DNA from: Torymus aiolomorphi
Taxonomy: Eukaryota; Arthropoda; Insecta; Hymenoptera; Torymidae
Length of the DNA stretch: 64,000 nucleotides
Direction: 5' to 3'
NCBI GenBank assembly: GCA_036365515.1
Contig: CM070877.1
Span: 111,368,011 to 111,432,010 of the forward strand
Position numbers and translations under genes: made by a program. The notes beneath the pieces are model-generated. The model was not told where the DNA came from, ran no database searches, and was given only the letters and a program-made list of their open reading frames with translations. Positions 10,497 through 20,289 of the stretch are shown here, one piece after another; position 1 is the first letter of the stretch; every line of letters starts with the position of its first letter.

Positions 10497-12188
10497 GCAG
10501 ATAATCCAGCGGATTGTGCCTCGCGCGGCTTACTCACTTCACAACTCAGAGAGCATCACTTATGGTGGCATGGACCAAGTTGGCTCTGCCAGGAAGAATC
10601 AGCTTGGCCTTCTCAAGCATCCTCTATCCAAGAAACCAATCTTCCAGAAATGAGGGCTAAGGTCACACTCACCGCAGCCAAGTCAAACTCAAGCAAATTG
10701 TGGGACATCATCGATTATTACTCATCACTCACTCAACTCATAAGAATAACTGGATGGGTAATGCTCGCATGTGATAGATTCAAGGCAAAAGTAAAAACTC
10801 ACCATGAATCGAAACTCACAACTGATCTACTCATTCAGGCAAAACTCTTCTGGGTCAAGAAAATTCAGCAGGTTCATTTTCACTCAGAACTCATTATGCT
10901 GAAAATTTCTCAAGTCCCAAGAAATCATGTTTTCAACCGACTGACTGCCTACATTGACTCAATAGGAATTGTTCGAGTAGGAGGGCGGCTTCAAAAAACT
11001 CAACTCGATCATCACTCAAAACACCCAGCAATATTACCACGGAGCAGTCAACTCACCACACTGATCATTCGGAACGCTCACCTCTCAACGTTACACGGTG
11101 GCGCTCAACTCACTTTGGTACACACTCGGCAGGAATTTTGGATAATCGGAGGCAGAGCACCGGTCAAGTCACATATCTTAAAGTGTGTGACTTGTGCAAG
11201 GTATCGGGCTCAACGGGCTCAGCAACTCATGGGGCAATTACCCATGGCCAGGGTCACCCCATCACCACCTTTCACTCACACTGGGATCGATTACGCCGGG
11301 CCAATCACCATTAACTCATGGAAAGGTCGTGGATCCAAAACATACAAGGGCTGGATTTGTATCTTTGTGTGCTTCTCAACGTCAGCTGTTCATCTAGAAC
11401 TGGTCAGTGACTACTCAACGGACGGATTCTTAGCGGCATACAGACGGTTCACCTCAAGGAGAGGGATACCCTCCAAACTATACTCAGACTGTGGAACGAA
11501 CTTCATCGGAGCAGCAAGGGAACTGAAGACTCTATTTTCTCAACACCAACATGAAAACTCAATCTTGTACAACTCACTAGCGAACGAGGGAACCCAATGG
11601 ATATTCAACCCACCTGCTGCACCTCATATGGGAGGCAAGTGGGAAGCAGTAGTGAAATCAGTCAAATTTCACCTGCGACGGACCATTGGGGACACTCATC
11701 TTACCTTTGAAGCTTCAGCTACCTTGCTCACTCAAATAGAAGCATTACTCAACTCAAGGCCGCTAGAACCACTCAGTGAAGACCCAGAAGACATAAATGC
11801 ACTCACACCCGGACACTTTCTCATCGGCAAGGCATTGAACTCAGTGCCTGAACCAAGCTTACTCACCTTCAAGGAATCAAGGCTTTCCAAATGGCAACTC
11901 ATTCAACGGATCACTCAGCAATTTTGGAAGCATTGGTCAACTCAATACCTTCAACGGCTTCAATCAATTTCAAAATGGCATCATCCCTCTCATGAGATAA
12001 AAGTGGGTTCCATGGTACTACTCACGGATGAACACTCACCCCCAAGCAAATGGCCACTCGCAAGAGTCACTCAACTTCACCCTGGAACTGACAATCTCAC
12101 CAGAGTTGTAACAATAAAGACGGCCACCACTCAGCTCACCCGCCCAATTGCAAAACTCGCCATCTTGCCAGTGCCAATCGGAATTTAA
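10497..12188 (+). CDS. Pol part 2: integrase with C-terminal DUF5641-like domain
   Basis: This continues the same frame past TGA at 10494; the first internal ATG is at 10650. A His/Cys zinc-binding segment (HLSTLHGG to CVTCARY, about 11080-11200) precedes the catalytic core. The core carries the acidic triad in GIDYAGP (about 11285), YSDCGTNF (about 11480) and GGKWEAVVKS (about 11630). The C-terminus has KVGSMVLLTDE and WPLARVTQLHPG, typical of the domain that ends BEL/Pao integrases. The product inserts the cDNA into host DNA with a 5-bp stagger, matching the AGATT duplication seen here. The frame ends at TAA 12186-12188, about 30 bp before the 3' LTR. Confidence 0.9.
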   Translation, partial: ADNPADCASRGLLTSQLREHHLWWHGPSWLCQEESAWPSQASSIQETNLPEMRAKVTLTAAKSNSSKLWDIIDYYSSLTQLIRITGWVMLACDRFKAKVKTHHESKLTTDLLIQAKLFWVKKIQQVHFHSELIMLKISQVPRNHVFNRLTAYIDSIGIVRVGGRLQKTQLDHHSKHPAILPRSSQLTTLIIRNAHLSTLHGGAQLTLVHTRQEFWIIGGRAPVKSHILKCVTCARYRAQRAQQLMGQLPMARVTPSPPFTHTGIDYAGPITINSWKGRGSKTYKGWICIFVCFSTSAVHLELVSDYSTDGFLAAYRRFTSRRGIPSKLYSDCGTNFIGAARELKTLFSQHQHENSILYNSLANEGTQWIFNPPAAPHMGGKWEAVVKSVKFHLRRTIGDTHLTFEASATLLTQIEALLNSRPLEPLSEDPEDINALTPGHFLIGKALNSVPEPSLLTFKESRLSKWQLIQRITQQFWKHWSTQYLQRLQSISKWHHPSHEIKVGSMVLLTDEHSPPSKWPLARVTQLHPGTDNLTRVVTIKTATTQLTRPIAKLAILPVPIGI

Positions 12189-12203
12189 ATCAACCTGGCG
12201 GTT

Positions 12204-12217
12204 GATGGCGGGCGGAA
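12204..12217 (+). promoter_or_regulatory. Polypurine tract
   Basis: A purine-rich run, GATGGCGGGCGGAA, directly abuts the TGTTTGGG start of the 3' LTR. By position it is the plus-strand primer for reverse transcription. It is interrupted by pyrimidines, so the effective tract may be just its last few bases. Confidence 0.6.
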
Positions 12218-13193
12218 TGTTTGGGAATTCAGTAATTTGAATTCCCGCGGTTATGCTCAGCTCGGTACGACTCACGGCGCTGCCACGGCGCGGCAGCACC
12301 TCGCGGCCTCTCGGCGGAACAGCCGAGACACTACACTGATTCACAAGGTGAATTCGCGCTGTTTCGGTCTCTCTCGCTCTCTCACATGGAAATGTGAGAG
12401 AGATTGTGATTTGATTCGCGAAGTGAATCGCCAAGACCAAGAAGAAGGAAATAGGTCACGGCCTCGCTCTCTTTTTCTTCAGCCGTGCCACGAGGAGCAT
12501 CTCTCACCACTGCGCACCTGAAAATCTCATCGGTATACCTCAACGGATTTCACTGGCTCAAATCGACACTGATCAACTCACCACAGGCTCTACTCAATCT
12601 CTCACTGGAAACTCGCATCACCCTTCACTCACGCAATACTCAAGGTGCAAGGACGATTAGTACAATCGACTCTATTGCAAGGTAAAATCTCTCACAATAC
12701 TAGAGGTTATGTTGCCAACCACGTGTTGGCACCGGCGGCAAGTGTTACAGTGAACATGTGAATTAGAAAAACTCAAGGCAGCAATTCAATTATAATTGTT
12801 TGCCATTGCTCATTTCACAGCTTCATTGTGTGTGAGCACAGGAGGGAGTGTCAGGAAATACTCAAGCGACTATCAAAGGACAATCTCACTTCAGTTGCAG
12901 ACAGACTCAAAACTCACAGGTTGGTTGTCTCTAGTAAGAGATTACTACTCCATTATTAATGTGCACTCATAGTTTGGAATTGCGGGCACACTACTCAAAT
13001 ACAATCATTAACCTCAGTGTAATTTAAACTCCTTTTTCAATTTATGTGCAATTATAAACAAATTTTGTAATTTATTTAAGAAGTGACCGTTGTGAATATA
13101 GTTTCTATTTTTAATTTACTTCTGTGTGTGACTTAAATTTATTTTAACACCCGCAGCATGTTTACTCACATATAATTAAGGCTTACTCAAACA
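12218..13193 (+). repeat. 3' LTR of BEL/Pao element
   Basis: This is a 976-bp copy of the 5' LTR. I noticed three substitutions only: in the loop of the CTCTCTCACAT stem-loop, in the GCGGACACAC segment (G in place of A), and in the TTTATATGCAATT segment (G in place of A). It is followed by the duplicated AGATT and then directly by the right arm of the palindrome. Confidence 0.95.
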
Positions 13194-13605
13194 AGATTAT
13201 AATTTGAGATGATGGTTAAACCCATATCTATACTTGGATTTTCCAAGCTGTTCATTTAAGCTCATTTAAACTAAAGCAAGTACTTTAATTTTTTAAATTA
13301 TTATGTAAACCAAATAAAACCAAAAAGATCTAGATAAAAAATATATTTAAATGTATATTTCTATAAAATAATACTGGTGAGTACTTTTGATTTTTCGATA
13401 TTTTACCAAGATCAGATACTTTGTGAGTTTTTTCAAACTTGCAGGGGTTACTGGAAAAAGCTGTGCGATCCAAGAAATCACGATCAAGCTGGACATACTT
13501 GTCATCTTCTAACTGCGAATATTGATCCTGGGATTAATTTCTTTCTCACATGCGTCCTTGGCTTCAATGAGCAGTCAATTTTAATATTTGTAACCCTGTT
13601 CTTAA

Positions 13606-13616
13606 CGCGCGCGCGC

Positions 13617-13648
<32 letters not shown>
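13606..13648. repeat. (CG)n(TG)n microsatellite
   Basis: An alternating purine-pyrimidine tract of CG followed by TG repeats. It is missing from the matching place in the left palindrome arm, so it expanded after the palindrome formed. Confidence 0.9.
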
Positions 13649-13650
<2 letters not shown>

Positions 13651-13869
13651 CTGGGTGCGTGTGTGTATGCTAAATTTGTCAGTATTTTAGACTGTTTAAA
13701 GTTTTACTTTATTTGATTACTTTGTATTTATTGCTCCCTTCTGAACAGGTGTTAAAAATATATCTATATGTATGATGATGTAATAAAAATTATTTATGTA
13801 AAAATTTAAATACACTACATTACATCAATTCTGTAAATTTAGGTCAATTTATGTATAAACTCTACTTAA

Positions 13870-14545
13870 GGGGGCTAGACACCTTTTTTCTCTGAAATAA
13901 GAAGTCACATTTTAATACATAAATGTAAACTAATTATTTCATACTTTTTACATATAAAAGTGGGTATATTTACCTTACCTTAAAACTTTCTCCGATGGGC
14001 CTTTTATATGGTCCAGAACCATAGTCATCGATGAAACAAGTTTTTTCACTATCCGTAAGCTTTGAAATTTTCCTGTGGATGGATTGACTCCAGATTTGAA
14101 CTAAATTACTCCTGAATAGTATAATTCTCATATGAGTGTAGGGATTTAGGATTAAATGTCGGAAAAAATTTTTACATCAGAAAAATTATGAAAAAATATA
14201 AAAAATTTTAAAAAATTAAAAAAAAACTCTTGAAAAACAGCACAATTTTTTTTTCGCATTAGATAAAAAATCTCTACACTCATATGAGAATTATACTATT
14301 CAGGAGTAATTTAGTTCAAATCTGAAGTCAATCCATCCACAGGAAAATTTCAAAGCTTACGGATAGTGAAAAAACCTGTTTCATCGATGACTATGGTTCT
14401 GGACCATATAAAAGGCCCATCGGAGAAAGTTTTAAGGTAAGGTAAATATATCCACTTTTATATGTAAAAAGTATGAAATAATTAGTTTACATTTATGTAT
14501 TAAAATGTGACTTCTTATTTCAGAGAAAAAAGGTGTCTAGCCCCC
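13870..14545. mobile_element. TTAA-flanked palindromic MITE (piggyBac-type)
   Basis: The element starts GGGGGCTAGACACC and ends with its exact complement, flanked by TTAA at 13866-13869 and 14546-14549. Arms of roughly 300 bp are near-perfect reverse complements through landmarks such as GATGGGCCTTTTATATGGTC. The centre near 14200 is A/T homopolymer. TTAA duplication is the signature of piggyBac-class transposases. It is nested inside the right arm of the long palindrome. Confidence 0.9.
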
Positions 14546-14734
14546 TTAACATAATAATAATGCATAAACTATGCAGAAATGAGTTTTTATATAGATTATG
14601 TATAAATTATACATAGATTATGCTATTCCAATCCTATGCATAATCATCTATGCATAAGTTATGAAAAATCTATACAAAATTTTTTTACATGGGAGAACCC
14701 AATAAATAATGCTAGCCTTCGTAAGTACTTATGA

Positions 14735-14955
14735 ACCTGTGCTTTTTTTCGTCCAAGCATCGATCTTTTTTTCGTCCCAGCTCCGCGAATTGTACTTTTT
14801 TTCGTCCCAGTTTCGCGAGTTGGGCTTTTGTTCGTTCCAGCTCTGCGAATCGTGTTTTTTTTCGCGTCGACGCGAACTGTGCTTTTTTCGTAAAAAGCCT
14901 TGAATTGTGCTACTTTTCGTATCGGCCTGAGTTACGGTTTTCTTCGTACAGGGCG
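14735..14955 (+). repeat. Degenerate 30-bp minisatellite (about 7 units)
   Basis: Units share CTTTTTTTCGTCCCAGC followed by TCCGCGAATTGTG or a variant, recurring about every 30 bp and decaying toward the right. The frames that cross it (Phe/Ser-rich) are a product of the repeat and are not treated as genes. Confidence 0.75.
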
Positions 14956-15258
14956 TCGATATGATCATATATATACTCATAAGGGGAATTAAGCACGTTT
15001 TATGGGGCTAAAAACTGTATAATATAAGCGTTACTTCTGGAGCGCGTTGTTATTTCCGGGACGATGACAAAAACCTGTGCTGTAGAACCGTATTTTCTGA
15101 GACGCGTCTAGAGTCTACAACTCCAGCAACCCCCGGATCCATTATTTCTTTAGTCTTGTGTATTCCCTCAACTCTGAGGAAAGATACTATAGGTACCAGA
15201 AAACACAGTTAAAGTTATATATACATATATCAATATATAGTCATATATTATCATACAT
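14956..15258. other. No gene recognised
   Basis: Contains the segment TGTTATTTCCGGGACG near 15049, which resembles the complement of CGTCCCAGAAATAACA at 29185. The two places may belong to one dispersed simple-repeat family. Nothing else is supported. Confidence 0.4.
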
Positions 15259-15453
15259 CTGTGGTGTCAAGGAAGAAGGGAATAAGTCCAATTTTTATGA
15301 AAATCGAGTTAAGGTAATTTTTTACTTTATTGAGGTTCAAAAAGGGAATAAGTCCACTTTTGTATAGAAACTGCCTCTAAGCTTTAGCATTTAAATCGCA
15401 ATATCTCGAAAACTTTCTGAAGTGACTTGTTCCCTTCTTCCTTGGCACCACAG
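15259..15453. mobile_element. Small MITE, 195 bp
   Basis: Terminal inverted repeats of about 30 bp: the left end begins CTGTGGTGTCAAGGAAGAAG, and the right end is its near-exact complement. The interior is AT-rich with no coding capacity. It is inserted immediately beside the outer end of the left 15457-16177 arm. Confidence 0.75.
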
Positions 15454-15456
15454 ATA

Positions 15457-16177
15457 TATGGGACGTTCCAATACTTTTTTAAAAAAGTGTGCGCGCGGGG
15501 TCTTTCGATTTTGCTGCTTTTTAAATATGTTAAAGTGCTCCTTAAAAAAGTAAGCTCTGTAAGATTTCAACTCTCTGAATGTCGTAGAAGTCGAGATTTG
15601 GCTATTTGAATGTTGAAAAATGGGCTATTTTTTAGTTGTTTTATGTCAATTTTCAAAGTCGAGTTAAATCTCAAGTTTTTAACATTTTCATCCGATCAAA
15701 AAAGGTTTTTCTTCATCCTTGAATTAGCTTTTGATTCACTCGAAGGAAAAGCTAATTACACAATTATTGAGCTGATACATAACCTCTACCTAGAAAGCAT
15801 TTAAATTTTAATTTTTACTCATTTTCAAAGCTAAGTAGCATTTTCAATTTTCAATATTTCTTAACATTCAAAAAAAGATTTTTTTTCGTCTTGGAAAAAC
15901 AAAAGAAAACATTTTTATGAATTTTAAAAATATCAAGAATTGACGGAGAAGCGTCGTGTCAAATTTTGCTATTTTTGCAAAAATCGCTTTTTTAACTGTA
16001 TTCAAATGGCTGTAAAAAAAACTAGCTATAGTTTTGTGGCTGAAATTTAGCAGAAATATTCTTGAAAACATGTTCAAAAAGGTGTGTGTATTTTCGATAT
16101 TAATATTATAGTGCGGAAAAAAGCTATGAGCCATCGAAATTCCTTGTTTTTCACTTTCATACTCTATTTCGAGAGTA
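15457..16177. repeat. Left arm of a large inverted repeat (partner 24008-24699)
   Basis: The outer end reads TATGGGACGTTCCAATACTT, and the inner end is near TTTCGAGAGTAG. Its reverse complement is found at 24008-24699, with matching landmarks GAATGTTGAAAAATGGGC and CATCGAAATTCCTTGTTTTT. The arms enclose about 7.8 kb of other repeats. They are either the ends of one large element or two opposed copies of a roughly 0.7-kb element. Confidence 0.8.
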
Positions 16178-16469
16178 GTTATTCTTCTTCACATTGTCTT
16201 ATATGACATTAGAGTTTTACGATAATAAGTATTTATAGAGTACCTTTAAACCTTGATTTGAACTCTGACTTATCTCGCTGAGACCTTTATAACTGATGTT
16301 ACGATCGTTTAATGATTTTTTCGTAACATTCAAATAGACGTTATATGCGGCTTCAAGTGAAGTTTCGAACTTATGGTTAGTTTTATTTCGAAAATTAGAT
16401 CGGGAATTATCAAAAATTAAATAAATATGAAAGTAGAAGTCTCGAACGTTCGTGGTGGAGGTATTAGTT
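16178..16469. other. No gene recognised
   Basis: AT-rich DNA between the inverted arm and the Penelope-like element. No feature is supported. Confidence 0.4.
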
Positions 16470-17049
16470 AGTTTGAAATCAATGATCAAGACGAACAAAG
16501 TTTCGTTGTAATTATTTATTGTTATACATTTTTATTGTACAAATGCTCATTAAGAGAACCAATTCGTATGCTTTATTAACTGACCTTGTTAAAAAAATTG
16601 TTAATCAACCCATTGTGTCTTTATCAATTTCGTTAGAGAGATTGATGGCCAACAGTGCCAAGTCAAATAGATTTTTCGTACTGGAAGTTTTTTTTCCTCA
16701 TTGTGAGCTTAAAAGTAATTAATAAATAAAATGTATGTTAAAATTTAAAAAATAATTAAAACATCAAAGTTTGTTAAGACTTTAAAATGATTAATAGATA
16801 TTTTGTTAAAAGGAAAATTTCTCACCTTTCCATCATTACGTTCTCGAACTGATTGAGAGAGGTAGAAACTTTCACTGCTATTTATATCCTTTACTTAAGT
16901 GCGAAATTTAATAATAAGTGGTGGAAAAGGAAGAGTACAGGAAGGGGAACGTTCAGACCAAACAAATTCAAATTTCAAATTGCTCGAACGATCAAAGGCG
17001 CTGAGCATGCAATAATCTTTTTTGCATATGCTAGCCTGATCTATTCGGT

Positions 17050-18156
17050 CTATGAGTTAGTGCTAACAGGTGATTTTTTGCAAAATTGTTTTTTTATTAA
17101 TTTGAGAGAATCTTTATAGACTTGTTTCAAACTTCGAGTATCTTCCATACGGTTCAAACTGTTGCTTTGGTTTTGAATGTGCAACATTTCTGAAAACGTT
17201 CTTTTGCTATAATTTTGTTCTACGTCTACTATGTTAACATTGTCGAAATCAATTTTGTGATTTGTAAGGGAGGCGTGTTCAGCTAGTGCAGATGTTTTTT
17301 GGGAATTCTTTACTGCATATTTATGTTCATAGATGCGTCTTTTTAACTTTCTTTTTGACATACCTACGTAAGATGCATCGCATTCTTGACAATTGATTTT
17401 GTAAACGATAGAGGGTGTTTCTAGTGGTTCTAGTTTGTCTTTACCTAGTTGTACAAATTTGAATTTATTTATGTTGTTGTTAATAATTGTAAGATTATTG
17501 TGCTTCTTTTTTCCTAGAGCGTTAACTATCTTATTATTTAATTTTTTTATAAAAGGGAGGACCAACATTTTTTTAGAATTATTGTTAAATTTACTGTTAT
17601 TATTTTGTTCAATTTCATTATTAATGTTATTATTTTGTTCAATTTGTTCATCAGTTTTTTCATTATTATTTTGTTCAATTTGTTCATGAAGGGAATGTAA
17701 TCTTTTTTTAATGTATTTATCTATGAAATCAAGGGGGAACTCATTAGCTTTTAAGAAATTCTTTATCAGTTCTAGATTGCTTTTATGAAACTTAGGGTGA
17801 GAAATAAGTACCGCTTTATCTACAAGGCTACATATGATAGCTATTTTTTGGTGAGTAGGATGGTGAGAATTGAAATTTATGTATCTACCTGATGCCGTGG
17901 GTTTTCTATACCAATTAGTAATGGGGGAATTGTCATTTATTCTAATAATCGTCATGTCTAAGAAATTAATGCTATTGTTAAGTTCATTTCCTACTGTAAA
18001 AAGGGCCATTTTTTCTTTATAGCTTCAAGAATAATCTTTTTAGGTAAATTAGAAAAAAGAGATACTACGTCAAAAGAAACACAACGGTAATTATACGGGA
18101 TATGAAAGTTGTCTAGCAGTTTTTTAAGCTCTGTGCTATTTTTAATGTAAGATTTT
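17050..18156 (-). pseudogene. Penelope-like reverse transcriptase C-terminus plus GIY-YIG endonuclease, truncated
   Basis: The longest clean frame is 17050-18009 (319 codons). Upstream, 18010-18156 still encodes reverse transcriptase palm sequence reading FDVVSLFSNLP on the minus strand. It then jumps straight to the post-catalytic block NSINFLDMTI and NWYRKPTASGRYINFNSHHP, so the catalytic YVDD region has been deleted. The C-terminal part carries the GIY-YIG-type motif CQECDASYVGMSKRKLKRRI ending in an Asn/Gln-rich linked domain. A hinge with repeated EQNNN is an expanded low-complexity insert. In intact elements the nuclease nicks target DNA to start reverse transcription. This copy cannot be active. 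Confidence 0.85.
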
Positions 18157-18694
18157 CAGGCTAGCATATGCAAAAAAGATTATTGCATGCTCAGCGCCTT
18201 TGATCGTTCGAGCAATTTGAAATTTGAATTTGTTTGGTCCGAACGTTCCCCTTCCTGTACTCTTCCTTTTCCACCACTTATTATTAAATTTCGCACTTAA
18301 GTAAAGGGTATAAATAGCGGTGAAAGTTTCTACCTCTCTCAATCAGTTCGAGAACGTAATGATGGAAAGGTGAGAAATTTTCCTTTTAACAAAATATCTA
18401 TTAATCATTTTAAAGTCTTAACAAACTTTGATGTTTTAATTATTTTTTAAATTTTAACATACATTTTATTTATTAATTACTTGTAAGCTCATAACGAGGA
18501 AAAAAAACTTCCAGTACGAAAAATCTATTTGACTTGGCACTGTTGGCCATCAATCTCTCTAACGAAATTGATAAAGACACAATAGGTTGATTAACAATTT
18601 TTTTAACAAGGTCAGTTAATAAAACATACGAATTGGTTCTCTTAATGAGCATTTGTACAATAAAAATGTATAATAAAAATGTTTTCCTATATTT

Positions 18695-18746
18695 TTATAG
18701 CCCTGATGAGGACGTTAAATAAAAACGTCGAAACGTCGGCAATAAA
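18695..18746 (+). ncRNA. Hammerhead ribozyme motif (Penelope-like terminal repeat)
   Basis: The conserved core CTGATGA (18703-18709) is followed by a 6-bp stem II, GACGTT facing AACGTC with an AAATAAA loop. Then come GAAAC (18730-18734) and the cleavage triplet GTC. Flanking GCC and GGC can pair as stem I. Stem III would be the self-complementary ACGT, so efficient cleavage probably needs a tandem dimer, as described for hammerheads of Penelope-like elements. All invariant core bases are present. Confidence 0.85.
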
Positions 18747-18902
18747 TAATTGCAACGAAACTTTGTTCGCTTGATCATTGATTTCAAACTAAAAAAAAAA
18801 AAATTAAATAAGTTTGATAACGCATTTTTGACTCTTATTCCGAACCATGTGAGCATAGCACACTTGTCTTTGCGGAATACAACATGCGTCATGAAGATTT
18901 AA

Positions 18903-19378
18903 GCCCTCAAAACCGAAAATTGGACGAAAATTTTTGAAGTATTTCGACTTTTAAAAATCATATGTCTTAATAAGTTTTTTATTTCATTCAAAGCATCTTC
19001 AAATTTTATTCAATACTTATTTTTTTGATCTTATATTGTTCGGAAAAGAATTCCTAAAAGATCGCGGAACTCAGAAATAAAAAATAGGTCTTAACTATTT
19101 ACTAAACTAAGGTTTTCCAAAAAAGAGCTAACTTTTTAAGTCGAGTGTACTTTTGAAAATGTTTAATTATTTGAAACAGAAAAAATATATTATATTCCTG
19201 AATTCCGCGATCTATTAGGAATTCTTCTCCGAACAATAGAAGGACAAAAAAATAAGAATTGAATAAAATTTGAAGATTCGGAATTATTTTGAATGAAATC
19301 GAAAATGTATTAAGACATGTGATTTTAAGAAAGTCGAAGTACTTCAAAAATTTTTGTCCGATTTTCGGTTTTGAGGGC
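18903..19378. mobile_element. TTAA-flanked palindromic MITE
   Basis: Flanked by TTAA at 18899-18902 and 19379-19382. The ends GCCCTCAAAACCGAAAAT and its complement continue into long near-palindromic arms. No coding capacity. It is a second piggyBac-type family in this window, with ends unlike those of 13870-14545. Confidence 0.85.
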
Positions 19379-19382
19379 TTAA

Positions 19383-20289
19383 ACTCTTTGTCTGGTGTAT
19401 TTTTATAAACATATTAAACAAAAAGGGATAAATACGGTTTGATAATATTAATTATTGATAATCTTTAGTAATGCTCACTCTCAACTTGGATCGTGTAGCC
19501 AATACAACCTTAATTAATTTTTAAAGCCTAAATTTAAAATTATTGCATCACTTTTTGCACAATTCTAATTACATACATTTATGAAGATTAAAAACTATTA
19601 ATTTTTAAGTTATGCATAAAATATGAATAAAATAATAAGTATAATTTAATATTATAAGAAAAATGAATAAAATAATTCATTATAATATTAACTTCAAAAC
19701 CTCTAAAAATTACTAAATAACCTTTACTTCAAATCATAGTTTCTTGATGAAATTTCACACATATATTGCCTATACCGCACACAAAATTGTCTATAAATTT
19801 CATGTTTATACTTTTTCTTCATATAGATTTTATTTGAGAACCGCTGTATATTTTCTAAAATCTTTTTCTGATTTTTTTTTCTCCGTATATAAAAAATATT
19901 TTAAAAAATAGTTAATTAGTATATTACATACCTCGGCTTCGCCTCGGCCAACAATTACATGTGATCTGAGACATTTCTTATTTTACTGGCCAAGGTGTTT
20001 ATACTATTTTTCTGTTCGACGGCGCCGGAAAGCGGCAACTTCGTTTCGCGCAGCGGCCGGGAAGTTGGCGCTTTCCGGCCGGAGGGCAGAAAAAATTAAT
20101 TTTTAATTGATAAATTTCGGACAAGTTTTCTTCTTTCCGATGTGAAGAAGTACACGATAGATAAAAAGAGTGCATACAATTAAAAAAAGTTGAACTTTTT
20201 CAAGTATTTACGCCAACTTCTCAATTTCTTAACTATTAATCCACCGGTATTTGGCGCTATTCAAGTGCACGTCATTCTTTCTATCAGTG
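19383..20289. other. AT-rich DNA with one GC-rich hairpin
   Basis: Mostly featureless AT-rich sequence. At 20024-20079 a strong stem-loop stands out: GCCGGAAAGCG pairs with CGCTTTCCGGC and CAACTTC with GAAGTTG. Just upstream, CCTCGGCTTCGCCTCGGCC is another short hairpin. The block TAGTATATTAC near 19918 resembles the ends of the repeats at 21955 and 37668, hinting at a decayed relative. Confidence 0.5.

Larger units (their letters stand above)
5762..13193 (+). mobile_element. BEL/Pao LTR retrotransposon, structurally complete and young
   Basis: Two direct 976-bp LTRs bound a 5.5-kb interior coding Gag, aspartic protease, reverse transcriptase, RNase H and integrase in one frame. The element is flanked by the 5-bp duplication AGATT (5757-5761 and 13194-13198), as is usual for BEL/Pao. 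The LTRs differ at only about three positions that I can see, so insertion is recent. A tRNA-Tyr-type primer site follows the left LTR. The single Gag-Pol frame is interrupted by two in-frame stops, TAG at 8259 and TGA at 10494. This copy is therefore either newly damaged or uses recoding. It landed inside the long palindrome. Confidence 0.95.
13194..14693. repeat. Right arm of the long palindrome, with its own insertions
   Basis: This is the reverse complement of the left arm read outward from about 5138 to 4380. Two things are present here but absent from the left arm: a CG/TG microsatellite at 13606-13648 and a 676-bp TTAA-flanked palindromic element at 13870-14545. The outer end is near ACATGGG (14687-14693), facing CCCATATAA on the left. 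No convincing target duplication was found outside the arms, so whether this was a foldback transposon or a genomic inverted duplication is open. Confidence 0.85.
16470..18790 (-). mobile_element. Penelope-like retroelement, decayed, with inverted terminal copies
   Basis: The ends AGTTTGAAATCAATGATCAAG (left) and its complement (right) bound about 550-bp inverted copies at 16470-17046 and 18157-18790. Between them a minus-strand frame encodes the end of a Penelope-type reverse transcriptase fused to a GIY-YIG nuclease. Penelope-like elements typically insert with an inverted partial copy upstream, which explains the arrangement. The right copy retains a hammerhead ribozyme motif; the left copy has lost that segment by deletion. 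The element lies inside the 15457-24699 inverted-arm structure. Confidence 0.85.

Noticed and set aside
14729..14980. Charged or Phe-rich repeat peptides
   Set aside because: Result of the 30-bp minisatellite; open in several frames on both strands.
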